From positions 41,631,746 to 41,695,745 of the forward strand of contig JAVGWX010000006.1 of the NCBI GenBank assembly GCA_036924085.1: a stretch of 64,000 bases of DNA. Direction: 5' to 3'. Below are positions 1 through 8,844 of the stretch, piece by piece (position 1 is the stretch's first letter; the number at the start of each line of letters is the position of its first letter). The stretch comes from Ariolimax columbianus. Taxonomy: Eukaryota > Mollusca > Gastropoda > Stylommatophora > Arionidae. Under the pieces are notes generated by a model. The model saw nothing but the letters and a program-made list of their open reading frames with translations, ran no database searches and was not told the origin of the DNA. The position numbers were made by a program, and so were the translations under genes.

Positions 1-27
1 CGGGATGGGAAAGAAAGTAGAGGACTC

Positions 28-64
28 AGAGAAATGTTAAAATTCAGAAATGTGTATTATATAA

Positions 65-127
<63 letters not shown>

Positions 128-167
128 AGAATGTTAGAATTCTAAACTGTGTTTTATATATATACAT

Positions 168-215
<48 letters not shown>

Positions 216-267
216 GAAATGTTAGAATTCAGAAATGTGTTATATATATATATATACACACACACAT

Positions 268-299
<32 letters not shown>

Positions 300-330
300 G
301 GAGAGAAAGAGAGAGAGATGAGAGAGATAG
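28..330. repeat. Compound (TA)n/(GA)n microsatellite with ~95-bp higher-order unit
   Basis: A short non-repetitive core (AATGTTARAATTCAGAAATG and variants) recurs near 33, 130 and 218. Each time it is followed by a (TA)n run and then a (GA)n run; the third unit also has a (CA)n run. The block is therefore about three copies of a ~90-100 bp compound unit, not one simple microsatellite. Open frames here are only Tyr/Ile or Arg/Glu runs and are not genes. Bases 331-784 show nothing recognisable. Confidence 0.9.
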
Positions 331-784
331 ATAGAGAAAGAGAAAGTAATCGAGATAAATAAACAGTGGAACATCCACATTTAGAAGGAAAAAGAAGCGT
401 AGTGTACGGCAATGAAGAAAGCAATATCCTGGATTTGAAAGCACTAAGAGTGGAGTGGGGGTTTAAGGGAGATTGGATATGGACAAAAGGAGATAAATAA
501 CGTCAATCAGTGATCCTCGGTTGGATGATGACAATATTATCCACGAATTAGCAACCCTAGATTGCTTGAGTATAGTAACAGATATGGGTCTGAGAAAACA
601 GAGCGAAGATCATTGACTACTAGCGAACCACAGGAGCCGTTAGTATGGGCTTAGTCATCGACATTCACATGAGTTCAACCAAGCACCTGCGGCTCTATTG
701 AAAATGTAGTCATGTTTATAATGATTTTTTTTAGTTGTCTATTTGTCCGCGAATTCGAATTTTGTCACACTGTAATCTTAGTAT

Positions 785-1139
785 TAGTCGACTTGTACTT
801 CTACAGGGACAGATGCCCCTGTGCAAGTCCCAGCTCTGGTATGACCTGGATGTAGCCAGAGAAGGGCTTCTTGCTAGTGGGCTAGACTCGAGCAGCTCAA
901 TACTCCACTGCGTTGGGACACCACTTACGAGGGTAGTTAACCGATGTGCGAGTCCATCTCAATAGACTCAAACACTTGAGCAAAGTAGACCCGCAGCCTG
1001 TTATGCATCATCTGTGGTGGGCTTAACAAACCACCTAACCATGGCCGGTGTTATGCCATGTCTCAGTTAGTCGCCTCTTACGACATGCTCTTTATGAGGC
1101 GGTGGTGCTATTTTTGTCCTTGTCAAACACATAGACCCC
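785..1139 (-). repeat. Interspersed repeat family H, copy 1
   Basis: Read on the minus strand this ~355-bp block matches blocks at 46655-46998, 47861-48221 and 55556-55842. All begin near GTCTWTGTGTTTGACAAGGA, contain AAGAGGCGACTA, a segment on the theme of ACAGATGRCGCCTAACAGGC and CTCGCACATCGGTTA, and end near CCTGTAGAAGTAC. I see no box A/box B promoter, no terminal inverted repeat and no coding frame, so the class is unknown. Bases 1140-2019 hold nothing I recognise. Confidence 0.75.
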
Positions 1140-2019
1140 GGCTGACCACACTGTAATCTCGAGTCAAAATTGGATAGATTAATAGGTCACCCCAGAAGAA
1201 GATGTTTACACAATTGCAGCTCTCTATGATACTGTGAAGTTGGTTAAAATAGGAGAAATAGAAGTCCACGTAAACAACAGTCTTGACGAGTTAAATAAAG
1301 CTTGTGATAAAAAATTGTAAAAGGTAGGGGGAATAATCGATGGATTAGGCCTATTGAATCGTGGAGCAGATGAGAGTGGTTGTGCCATACGCTGGAGAGG
1401 ACTGTGTACACAATACAGACTGGATGGAAAGTGAGAATAGAATGTGAAAGCTTTCAAAATATGTTAAGCTAGGAGCATTCGGATGAATCTATTGTTGCAG
1501 AGGAAACAATAAAGAAAATGAATCATACTTCGGATGTTATAAAAAGCGATAGAAACGATGGTTACACCACAAGGAAAACTGGAGATTATATGTAATATTG
1601 GGGAAGGAATAAATATATTCAGAAAATCAATTAAATTCAGATCATGACAAAACGAAGAATGATTTTAAAAAAATAGTAAGACCAATCAATTAATATCCAT
1701 TAAACTCACTGTGGAGTCCTTGTCTTCAATAAACATACATCAGGTCACCGTATTCATACCTGTTTGGTTGTTGTTCTCCATGCTTTACAGCCAAATAATA
1801 GACTACATTGCAGTTGCGTTTTCATTTTGTGTTGACCTTTTTAAAATGTCCATTTGTTTCTCATAGCAAAACAAGCTCTTCTCACCGTTTGTAATCTTAT
1901 TTTTATATTCCTCTTCTTCTTATTATCTGTCTCCCAACACAATTTGCTTTTAGTTGTTGCATTTATTCTTATAGTCTTTCTTTTTTTCTACGCGTATTCT
2001 ATGTCCTAATTTATTTGAT

Positions 2020-2507
2020 CTTCTTCTTCGTCAAGCCTTCTCAGACTATTGCTACCAACTCATGAAAAGTGATTTGTAAGTAGCAGGATGTGGTCCGGAG
2101 AACGGAATGCGTTACAGGTCACAGCTTGTCTGCGATATTTAAACCTTTCGCTCTAACACATCTGACTTCAGTATGGCATTCTGGGGAACCAAATTAGCCA
2201 TTTGCTATTCGATCCGTTCACCTTAGCCAGTCTGCCCTGTTGCAGCCTGTTATCCAGGATCACCACGTGGAGGGTTAAGAAGACTTTTGGCAGAGCTGAT
2301 TCGCTGTCCCTGACGCATGCAGTCAGCTTTGATTTGATGGCCCTGACGCATGCAGTCAGCTTTGGTTTGATGGCCCTGACGCATGCAGTCAGCTTTGGTT
2401 TGATAGGCTTGACGCATGCAGTAAGCTTTGGTTTGATGGTCCTGACGCATGCAGTCAGCTTTGTTTTGACGGTCTAACGCATGCATTCAGCTTTGGTTCG
2501 CTGGCTA
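2020..2507 (-). mobile_element. SVG retroposon copy: 33-bp VNTR, body, (GAA)n tail
   Basis: On the minus strand the order is a tandem array (2507 to 2308), a body (2307 to about 2030) and a short (GAA)n tail seen as CTT repeats at 2020-2029. The body carries GATCCTGGATAACAGGCTGC and later AATATCGCAGACAAGCTG. Closely similar strings occur in the copies at 11175-11505, 27620-27820, 37618-37850, 48235-48640 and 50160-51100. There is no coding capacity. A non-autonomous retroposon is the best explanation; the exact 5' end is unknown. Confidence 0.7.
2308..2505. repeat. 33-bp minisatellite, ~6 copies
   Basis: Units start at 2308, 2341, 2374, 2407, 2440 and 2473, a strict 33-bp period, each carrying GACGCATGCAGTCAGCTT. 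Because 33 is divisible by three, one strand reads as an 11-residue repeat, which is an artefact. Aligned without gaps, the unit matches the 33-bp unit at 25617-26235 at about two thirds of positions, so the two arrays are related. Bases 2510-2860 are otherwise featureless. Confidence 0.9.
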
Positions 2508-2882
2508 GCTGCTCAAAACGTGTTGTCGAAAAAACGTTTTGCCTACCATGGTGACAGTAGATCAGACTTGGGTTCACCATTATGACCCAAATTTTACTTT
2601 TTCCTAAAACCTAAAAAAAACCCCAGCTCATTGGGAACCATGTTGACAGTGAGGAAGATGACATACTGGCTTCTGATAACTGGTTTAGTTACAAAAATAG
2701 GTTACTTATTCTGAAGGTCTTTTCAAGTTCACGCAGAAATGGCAGAAATGTTTAAATTCAGGTGATGGTTACATTGAGAAGGAATAAGCACTGTGCCAAA
2801 TTTCAACTTTCTGCTCCTACTCCTTCGTGGTAAGGGTAAAGACTTATGACAAGCCCCTTGTGTGTGTATATATATATATAAT

Positions 2883-5010
2883 TCGCCCATCGTCGTAGAT
2901 GAGGACCACCAAGACCATCACATGTCTTAAGGCAACCTTGAGTATGTGTGTGCGCTCATGACTGATCAAGCCAATTCAAAGAAGGGAAAAGTCTATGGCA
3001 CGATAGGCAAACATAATCTGCTTTTGTCTCTTAATTTTTCTCTGCTCTTAACTTTCTGATTGCACGTCTATCCTGAGGTGCCTGGATACAGAGACCCTCG
3101 CTGAGTTCAAGGCCGTCCGTGACCGTGCTCTTCCATGTTGAGCGATTATTAGCCAGGTTCTCCTAGGTGTTAATGTTTATTTGGCAACATTTAAGGGACT
3201 CTGTCAAACTGTCCATGAAACGCTTTTTATTACGTCCTTGTGATCGTTCTCCTTCACTCAGTTCACTTTACAGGAGCCTCTTTGGAAGCCTATCGTCTGA
3301 CATTCGGTCAAGGTTGCCAGCCCATCCCAGTTGGGATTTTTGCAGAAGTGCATGAATACTTTGCATGTTGGCTCTGGACAGCACTTGAGCATCTGTGATG
3401 TGGTCCTGCCAGCGTATGTGCAATATGTGTCTTAGACAGTTTATGTGAAAATAATGTAGCCTCCTGGCGTCACCAGCGTAGACAGTCCAGCTTGCACAAG
3501 CATAGAGCAGGGTGTGGACATTGGCGGCACGGTAGATCTTCAGCTTAGTCATTATGCTGGTTCCTCGACGTCCCTATACTGTTGAGCGCATTTGGCTAAA
3601 AGCTGAGCTGGCCTTTGCTTTTCTATTAGTCAGTTCATCAACAATAGTCACTGATCTTGACAGCGTGCTTCCGAGGTAGACACATTTTTTCCACCGCTTG
3701 TAATTTATGTCCCTTCACTGTAACTACTGGCTGTTTATACGATGTGCCTGGTGCCAGTTGATACATGACCTCAGTTTTCTTTGTGCTAATTGTCAACCCA
3801 AAGTTGTCACAAGCAGCAGAGAATCGGCTCATACTCTCCTGCATTTTCCGTTTTGAGCTACTGTTCAGATCACAGTCATCCGCAAACAACAGTTCGCATA
3901 TCGTGTCGTGCATCACCTGTGTCTTCGCTTTCAGTCTGCGGAGATTGAATAGACTACCTTCCATGCGGTACTTTATTGGTATGCAATACTTGATATTCTT
4001 AAAGGCGTCCGTCAGCAAAGCTGAAAACATCATACTGAACAGTATTGGAGCAAGTACACATTCCTGTTTCACACCGTTGTTGATATCGAATGGCGGAGAG
4101 GTCTCGCAGCTGTCAAGTACACGTGCGCGCATGTCGTCGGGGAGCTGTTTCACCAAGGTTACAAATTTGCTAAGACAGCCGAATTTAGACATGACCTGCC
4201 ATAGCTCACCTCTGCTACCGTATCAAATGTTTTTGTGATGTCAATCAACGTAATATAGAACTCGCGGTTATGTTCTAGACATTGCTCATACACCTGACGC
4301 GTTGCAAAAATTATGTCCCTATTTCCTTGACCAACTCTAAATCCACACCGACTTTCTGTGAGGTGATGGTCTAGCTCAAGATGTTTGTCCAGACGGTTGA
4401 GTAGCACGCGGACGAGGATCTTTCCGGCAACAGATAGCAGTGAAATTCCGCGGTGATTGTCACATTCCTGGCGATTGCCTTTTTTCTCTTGTATATATGC
4501 ACTATCGACGCATCCTTCATTTTCTGTGGGACTACTTCTTCAGCCCACATAGAACCTTTTTGTGAGACATGTTTCCGCTGCTGTATACACCTCTACTGGT
4601 ATTGCGTCAGCTCCAGGGGCTTTTTCAGGAAAAAGAGATTTGATGGATTTGTCCATCTCATCTCCAGTTATGATATCATCCATGGCCGTGTTCATTTCTA
4701 CCTGGGATATGCGTTGGATGGCCTTTTCCTTTATGGGTGATGGATTGTTAAGAACGTTGCAGAAATGTTCTGCCCACCTGTCGAGGATCTGAGCTTTCTA
4801 TGTTATCAGCTATTCATCGACGTTGCGAACTGGAGTGTTACCAGAAGGCTGTGGACCATATAGTGCTTTCAGCGTCGCGTAGAGCCCTTTGGGTTCATGG
4901 CGCACATCAAACGCCTCTATCTCATCAGCCTGTCTGCTTAGCCAGTAATCTTGTAACTCTCTATTTTGAACTGTTCTTTGAGGGCTAATAAAGAACATTT
5001 TCTTTAACAA
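2883..5010 (-). mobile_element. L-ZF LINE copy 1, 5'-truncated, with C-terminal C2H2 finger
   Basis: A non-LTR retrotransposon runs from about 5010 down to 2883 and ends beside a (TA)n run at 2866-2881. In order on the minus strand: a linker region (5010-4800), RT fingers with ESRCGFRVGQGNRD (about 4350), RT palm (4250-3700), a thumb/connection region with LLYACASWTVY (about 3500) and RLPKRLL (3270), then a C2H2-like end around 2950-3020 with CLSCHRLF and, in another frame, GLISHERTHTQ. No endonuclease domain is seen, so the copy is 5'-truncated. Several frameshifts make it a pseudogene. The same family occurs at 18775-21870. Confidence 0.85.
3268..4740 (-). pseudogene. Reverse transcriptase of L-ZF LINE copy 1 (frameshifted)
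   Basis: Fragments in different frames together cover a LINE reverse transcriptase. Positions 4407-4159 read LLNRL, then GFRVGQGNRD, then LIDITKTFDTV, the motif A region with the catalytic Asp. Positions 4192-3638 read MSKFGC, VKQECVLAPILFSMMFSALL (motif B region), then LLFADDCDLN (motif C, catalytic Asp pair) and LTISTKKTEVM. Positions 3552-3268 hold the connection domain. RT would copy element RNA at the nick; this copy cannot make a full protein because the pieces are out of frame. Confidence 0.85.
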
Positions 5011-5132
5011 GGATTATGCGTCATTTCAAAGAGCCCTGTACGCTTGATGCTTGCCGTCGAGAAAAACCGGAAGTACGTCATCATTTTCGTAGAACCAGGA
5101 ATAACAGAAAGATCAACATGTACAAAGAAAAT

Positions 5133-5350
5133 ACTAGGGCCCGGTCAAGAAACCTCTACATAACATGACGTTGAAAGACACAAGCACATACTAGGGCCCG
5201 GTCAAGAAACCTCTACATAACCTAATGCTGAAAGTCACAAGCACATACTAGAGCCCTGTCAAGAAACCTCTACATAACTTTTATGCTGAAAGGCACAATC
5301 ACAATACTAGGGCCCTTTCAAGAAACCTCTACATAACCTGACACCTAAAA
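5133..5350. repeat. 57-59 bp minisatellite, ~4 copies
   Basis: Units begin at 5133, 5190, 5247 and 5306, each with ACTAGGGCCC (or a variant) followed by TCAAGAAACCTCTACATAAC. The repeat contains no coding frame. Bases 5351-5605 have no recognised feature. Confidence 0.9.
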
Positions 5351-5605
5351 AGTACAAGCGGCACAACATTCGATAGGAAGAAAGACAAAGAAAAGCAACA
5401 TTCAAATGTGTAATGATCACCGCAAAAGCCAACCGTCGACTCTACCGAGGACCTCATCTATCTGGCAGCAAGCAAAACTCTGACGCGCTTAGCGTTCTTG
5501 ACGTTGCCTGAAGGATCAATATGGCGACATTATCTATGAGCTCGTTGCACAGAGTCTAGTCCGGGCTACACATTAACTAAAGAAAGGTCCATATTATATG
5601 CTAAA

Positions 5606-5800
5606 AAATATTTTTTTAGTCAGAGAGTGGAGAATGATTGGAATGCATTGCTACAGGAAATAGTGGAAGCAGGCTCAATTAAATGCATTAAAGAATAGAT
5701 TGGATGCGCAAAGTTATTTTTAGATCAAAAGAATGTAAAAGAAACTAATTATATACAGACTCTGCAGTCTTCTAAAACAATATAAAGTTACTTAAAACTA
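5606..5800 (+). mobile_element. CR1/L2-like LINE 3'-end remnant
   Basis: The sense strand decodes, with frameshifts, to the conserved terminus of CR1/L2-type LINE proteins: YFFSQRVENDWNAL then EIVEAGSIK and a diverged NRLDA region. The same terminus appears at 30875-31070 and, better preserved, at 46000-46475 on the other strand. Only about 200 bp remain, as expected after 5' truncation. Bases 5801-6288 show nothing recognisable. Confidence 0.7.
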
Positions 5801-6288
5801 AACTGCTCATTTTTTGTTAATCGGTTGTTTTTGTTTTACAGGACAGACAATCTTTCAAGATTGTATTAAGTGATTTTTAAAATATATTTTGAGGGGGTAA
5901 CGTTTAATTCTGGTTAGCGGGTGGGTTTTACCGTAAGTGACGTAGTGCATGTATTTCTAAACCTTGAGATACACAACTTAAATTCAGCGGCTTTCTTTCT
6001 TAATGTATCAATCTAAATCTTCAAGAATAAGGCAAGAAACAAGAAAAATGTGTTTCTTTATGGGTGTCCCTTGGGCACACAAGCCAACGAACAGGAGTAT
6101 TTCAATCACGTCAATGAAAGAAATCAAATTATGTCTTGCATGTACTTACTGGACGATCAGAGTTAACGCGTACTGATATAGTAGACAGAACGTATGGGAA
6201 GTGAAAATCATTTAATGGATTAGATTCAGTGCATAGAGGAAGGCCAAAGACATAACTTAAATTTAAAAAATAAATGTTCGCCTAGGCA

Positions 6289-6930
6289 TCAGAGGCCCAT
6301 TGCATCGGTCGAATGACCAGTCAAAACGACACCTCTGCCAGACCTCGTTAACAGCAAGGGGGTGGGGAGGGGAGTTTCTATCAGTTGAAGCCATGTGTTT
6401 CGGGGACGGCCTATCCTGCACTTGCAGCTGGCTGGTTGAATACCCTTAGCACTTTGAACTGACTTAAAGAAGATCTGATGAGCTGTAACTTCCCTGATCC
6501 AGAAGGAGAAGATGTCCAAACAAGGAACTTCCGATATAGGTGGGAGATTAGTCTTAAAAGAGACCTCGACATTACGTACGAGTTCGATGTAGGTGGGGGA
6601 TTAGTCTTAGCAGAGACCTCGACATTACGTACGAGTTCGATATAGGTGGGAGATTAGTCTTAGAAGAGACCTCGACATTACGTACCAGATCGTACCAACA
6701 GATGCGAAGAATACGCCGCTGATATGAAAGGAATCATGTCTTGAAATGTCCTTTTTCAGCAAATTCCAGGTTTGGGCTTCGTACATTAGCACTGAAATCA
6801 CACACGACTGGTAAATACGCAGCTTTGAACTGAGAGTTGGGAAGGATGAAATGTAACATACGAAATAACTACCACATTGCGTAGTGAACATAATGGTGGA
6901 TTCCGATCCATGTAATCTTAGAAGTAAACT
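6289..6930 (-). pseudogene. LINE C-terminal region with internal 53-bp triplication
   Basis: Minus-strand frames give SSKLRIYQSCVISVLMYEAQ TWNLLK (6850-6750), then WYD-VRNVEVSSKTNLPPIS (about 6690), then CRIGRPRNTWLQ and a GRGVVLTGHST tail (6430-6300). These are consecutive landmarks of the C-terminal part of a widespread animal LINE protein. The segment between the WYD motif and the GRPRN motif is disrupted by a tandem triplication at 6533-6691. Only the 3' portion survives. Confidence 0.75.
6533..6691. repeat. 53-bp tandem triplication inside LINE coding DNA
   Basis: Three units start at 6533, 6586 and 6639, each with ATAGGTGGGAGATTAGTC (one unit has a variant) and GACCTCGACATTACGTAC. On the minus strand the unit encodes the NVEVSSKTNLPPIS stretch of the LINE protein. 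The period is not divisible by three, so the duplication breaks the frame. Confidence 0.85.
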
Positions 6931-6944
6931 CAAAGAGTTTCAAC

Positions 6945-7190
6945 AATATTTCAAAGATACATTCAGTGTTTTCGGACATATCACGCGTAGTCAAGTTAAG
7001 AAAAACGTTTTACAACACGTAACATTTCGGGTAGAAGAAACATAGGAATAGAGAGACATAAAATACTGGATGGTTTGAGTATGTGGCATGGAAGAGCATC
7101 AAGTACATAAATGATTTTCAGAGGCAGAGTTGTGGGGGTCCATGATCAGTTTCAACAGACGGATGATGATTGAGAAGAAGAAAACAATGA
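6945..7190 (+). mobile_element. LINE 3'-end remnant
   Basis: Plus-strand frames read SVFGHITRSQ, then a degraded RRNxGR region, then a C-terminal stretch ending near ACAGACGGATGATGATTGAG. This matches the FGHVxRS...C-terminus layout of RTE/CR1-type LINE proteins. The frame is broken in several places. It lies tail to tail with the remnant at 6289-6930. Bases 7191-7259 are unassigned. Confidence 0.55.
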
Positions 7191-7259
7191 TAAATAAAGT
7201 CTCAAAAGCAAACCACACAATGAGATATTGCTGAACGATTATATTCACAGTACTGGGGT

Positions 7260-7344
7260 AATCGTAGGTTTTCTTTTAGGGTGAAAACTAGGCCGCTTGG
7301 GCGTTTGTGTCCCCACGTCGTGTGCTGGCTATGTTTCTTAATTT
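7260..7344 (-). mobile_element. SINE F body, distal half of a split SINE
   Basis: This stretch matches 63650-63725 in the same orientation, sharing CCACGTCGTGTG followed by GGCTATGTTTCTTAATTT against GGTTATGTTTGCTTATTT. The other half of the same SINE lies at 8630-8740, so the 7345-8629 segment interrupts it. GTTTCTTAATTT (7333-7344) is the left target-site duplication of that insertion. Confidence 0.7.
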
Positions 7345-7902
7345 CTTCTTCTTCTTCATCGTACGCTGTTTACAGCGATATTTACCTTGCACTGTTTTAT
7401 TTTGTTAAGCCTGTGGCTCAGTGCATCCGATTTCAACAGGCGTTTCTGTAGGGTTGCCCTCCTTAGCCTTTGGCTGTCCCCAGCCTAACTGCAAGGCAGC
7501 AGTTGTTTTTGGTCAGAGTTGTCTCTCCTGGGAAGTTGTCTTGCAGGACTATCGAGTCTTCCCTACTCGTGTCTATAGGGTTTGGCAATGATATGATGGA
7601 CTATGTTACTAGTTTGTACTATCCCGGAAGAGAAGCAGTCCAGTGTGACTGTGTCCCAGGATCGTCACGTCCTGCCAGAAACGTAGCATATGCATGTGAG
7701 TGAGGTATCTCTTTGCTCCCTTTATTTTCTCGGCTCATCTGCAGTGATGGTACGCCTAGAATTCCCCGCCACCCGGAAGGTTGTCTCAATGGGGCAGGAG
7801 GTGCAATGTCCGCTGGACTGCATCTCTTCTGCGTCCATTGGGATGACTGAAAGCAGACAGAGGCAAAGAGCGAGGCAGGAGTGCATTTAACTAGGTGCAT
7901 TT

Positions 7903-8108
7903 CTGCGGCTCGACCGGGCCGGGCTGAGACGCAAGCCCCATCCATGTCGTAGCCTCCCATCACAGCGGTGCTGAGATTTGGGGCGGGATTCTGGCTTAGA
8001 GGCGTTCAGACGTAGTCCCTCAGATGGCAGCTCGCACCATTGGCTTATCAGCCAAGCACGTGGACCAAATGTCAGCGACCTGTGATTCCTCTCGAAGAAG
8101 TGCATTTG
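7903..8108 (-). pseudogene. 28S rRNA 3'-region pseudogene fragment B
   Basis: The minus strand reads CGAGAGGAATCACAGG, GACATTTGG, AGCCAATGGTGCGA, CTGAACGCCTCTAAGC and AGAATCCCGCCC, which are landmarks of the last few hundred bases of animal 28S rRNA. It then runs on to CCGGTCGAGCCGCAGAAA. Substitutions in normally invariant positions and the abrupt ends show it is not a functional rRNA gene. The boundaries are marked by AAATGCAC on both sides. Confidence 0.85.
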
Positions 8109-8159
8109 ACCAGGGGACAAGCCTGGTCATGGCACGGAGATGTTGTTCGCCTGGTGTGC

Positions 8160-8629
8160 GGACATATCTCATGGTCAAGGGTTGAGTCTCAGCAGTTCGC
8201 AGTGAGGTAGCTGATCTACTGCTTAAGACACCCCGACCGAGAACTAAGTCTTTTACTAGTGGTTTCATACCTCATCGCCGTATGGGGTGAGTATCGCGCA
8301 GCTTCCCGCCCGCTTTGTTCGGCGGACGGCAGAGATCTCTTTCTGCGGCTCGACCAGGTCGGGCTAAGACGAGAGCCCCAGGTCCCAACCATATCGTAGC
8401 CTCCGATCACCATGGTGCGGAGATTTAGGGCGGGATTCCGGCTTAGAGGCGTTCGGCCGTAATCCCTCACATGGTAGCCTCGCGCCATTGGCTTATGGGC
8501 CTAGGACGTGGACAAATGTCTGCGACTCCTCTCGATTTGAGCAGGATTACCATAGCAACGCCCTGTCATTTGTAGGGTAAGACTGACTTGTCTACCGAAG
8601 GTCTAATACCAGCACCCGTTCACTATTAG
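8160..8629 (-). pseudogene. 28S rRNA 3'-terminal pseudogene fragment A
   Basis: The minus strand follows the 3' end of 28S rRNA through its terminus: CTAATAGTGAACGG, TCTTACCCTAC, ATGGTAATCCTGCTC, CGAGAGGAGTCGCAG, CGAACGCCTCTAAGC, CTGGTCGAGCCGCAGAAA, CGACTTAGTTCTCGGTCGG-like sequence, and a terminal CTGCTGAGACTCAACCC. About 470 bp are retained with scattered substitutions. The 5' edge coincides with the 5' end of the insertion. Protein-like frames here (for example 8216-8488, minus) are rRNA read as protein. Confidence 0.9.
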
Positions 8630-8740
8630 GTTTCGTAATTTAATACTGAAGAGAAAAATGATATGTCCTACCGGGGAATTGAGCGTCTGCCCTCCTTGTC
8701 AGCAGGCAGTCATCGAACCCATACGACTACAGGCTCCTAA
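8630..8740 (-). mobile_element. SINE F tRNA-like head, proximal half of a split SINE
   Basis: On the minus strand this reads as a tRNA-like head like the one at 63760-63830: a diverged box A region, a core with GGCAGACGC and an ATTCCCCGG box B-like end. It continues toward the 7260-7344 body, from which it is separated by the 28S-headed insertion. GTTTCGTAATTT at 8630-8641 is the right target-site duplication. Bases 8741-8844 hold nothing recognised. Confidence 0.65.
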
Positions 8741-8844
8741 CGACACAGTGACAACTGCAAGCTTGCTGTCACAGAAGTATAACGAGTTTCCAAGAAATCA
8801 GGGCACAATATTCAGACTGCGGACGGCACGCTACTGTTACAGAA

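Larger units (their letters stand above)
7345..8629 (-). mobile_element. 28S rRNA-headed chimeric retroposon with (GAA)n tail and TSD
   Basis: An insertion of about 1.29 kb is flanked by GTTTCTTAATTT (7333-7344) and GTTTCGTAATTT (8630-8641), a 12-bp target-site duplication with one mismatch, within a SINE F copy. On the minus strand it starts with 28S rRNA-like sequence (8629-8160), continues through a second 28S piece (8108-7903) and ~530 bp of unrecognised DNA, and ends AGCGTACGATGAAGAAGAAG. That end is nearly the same as the 3' end of the J1 LINE at 59291. The structure fits LINE-mediated retroposition of a chimeric RNA, or a SINE family with a 28S-derived head. Confidence 0.75.

Noticed and set aside
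8020..8488. Possible small proteins on the minus strand
   Set aside because: These are 28S rRNA pseudogene sequence; 28S landmarks run across them without regard to frame.
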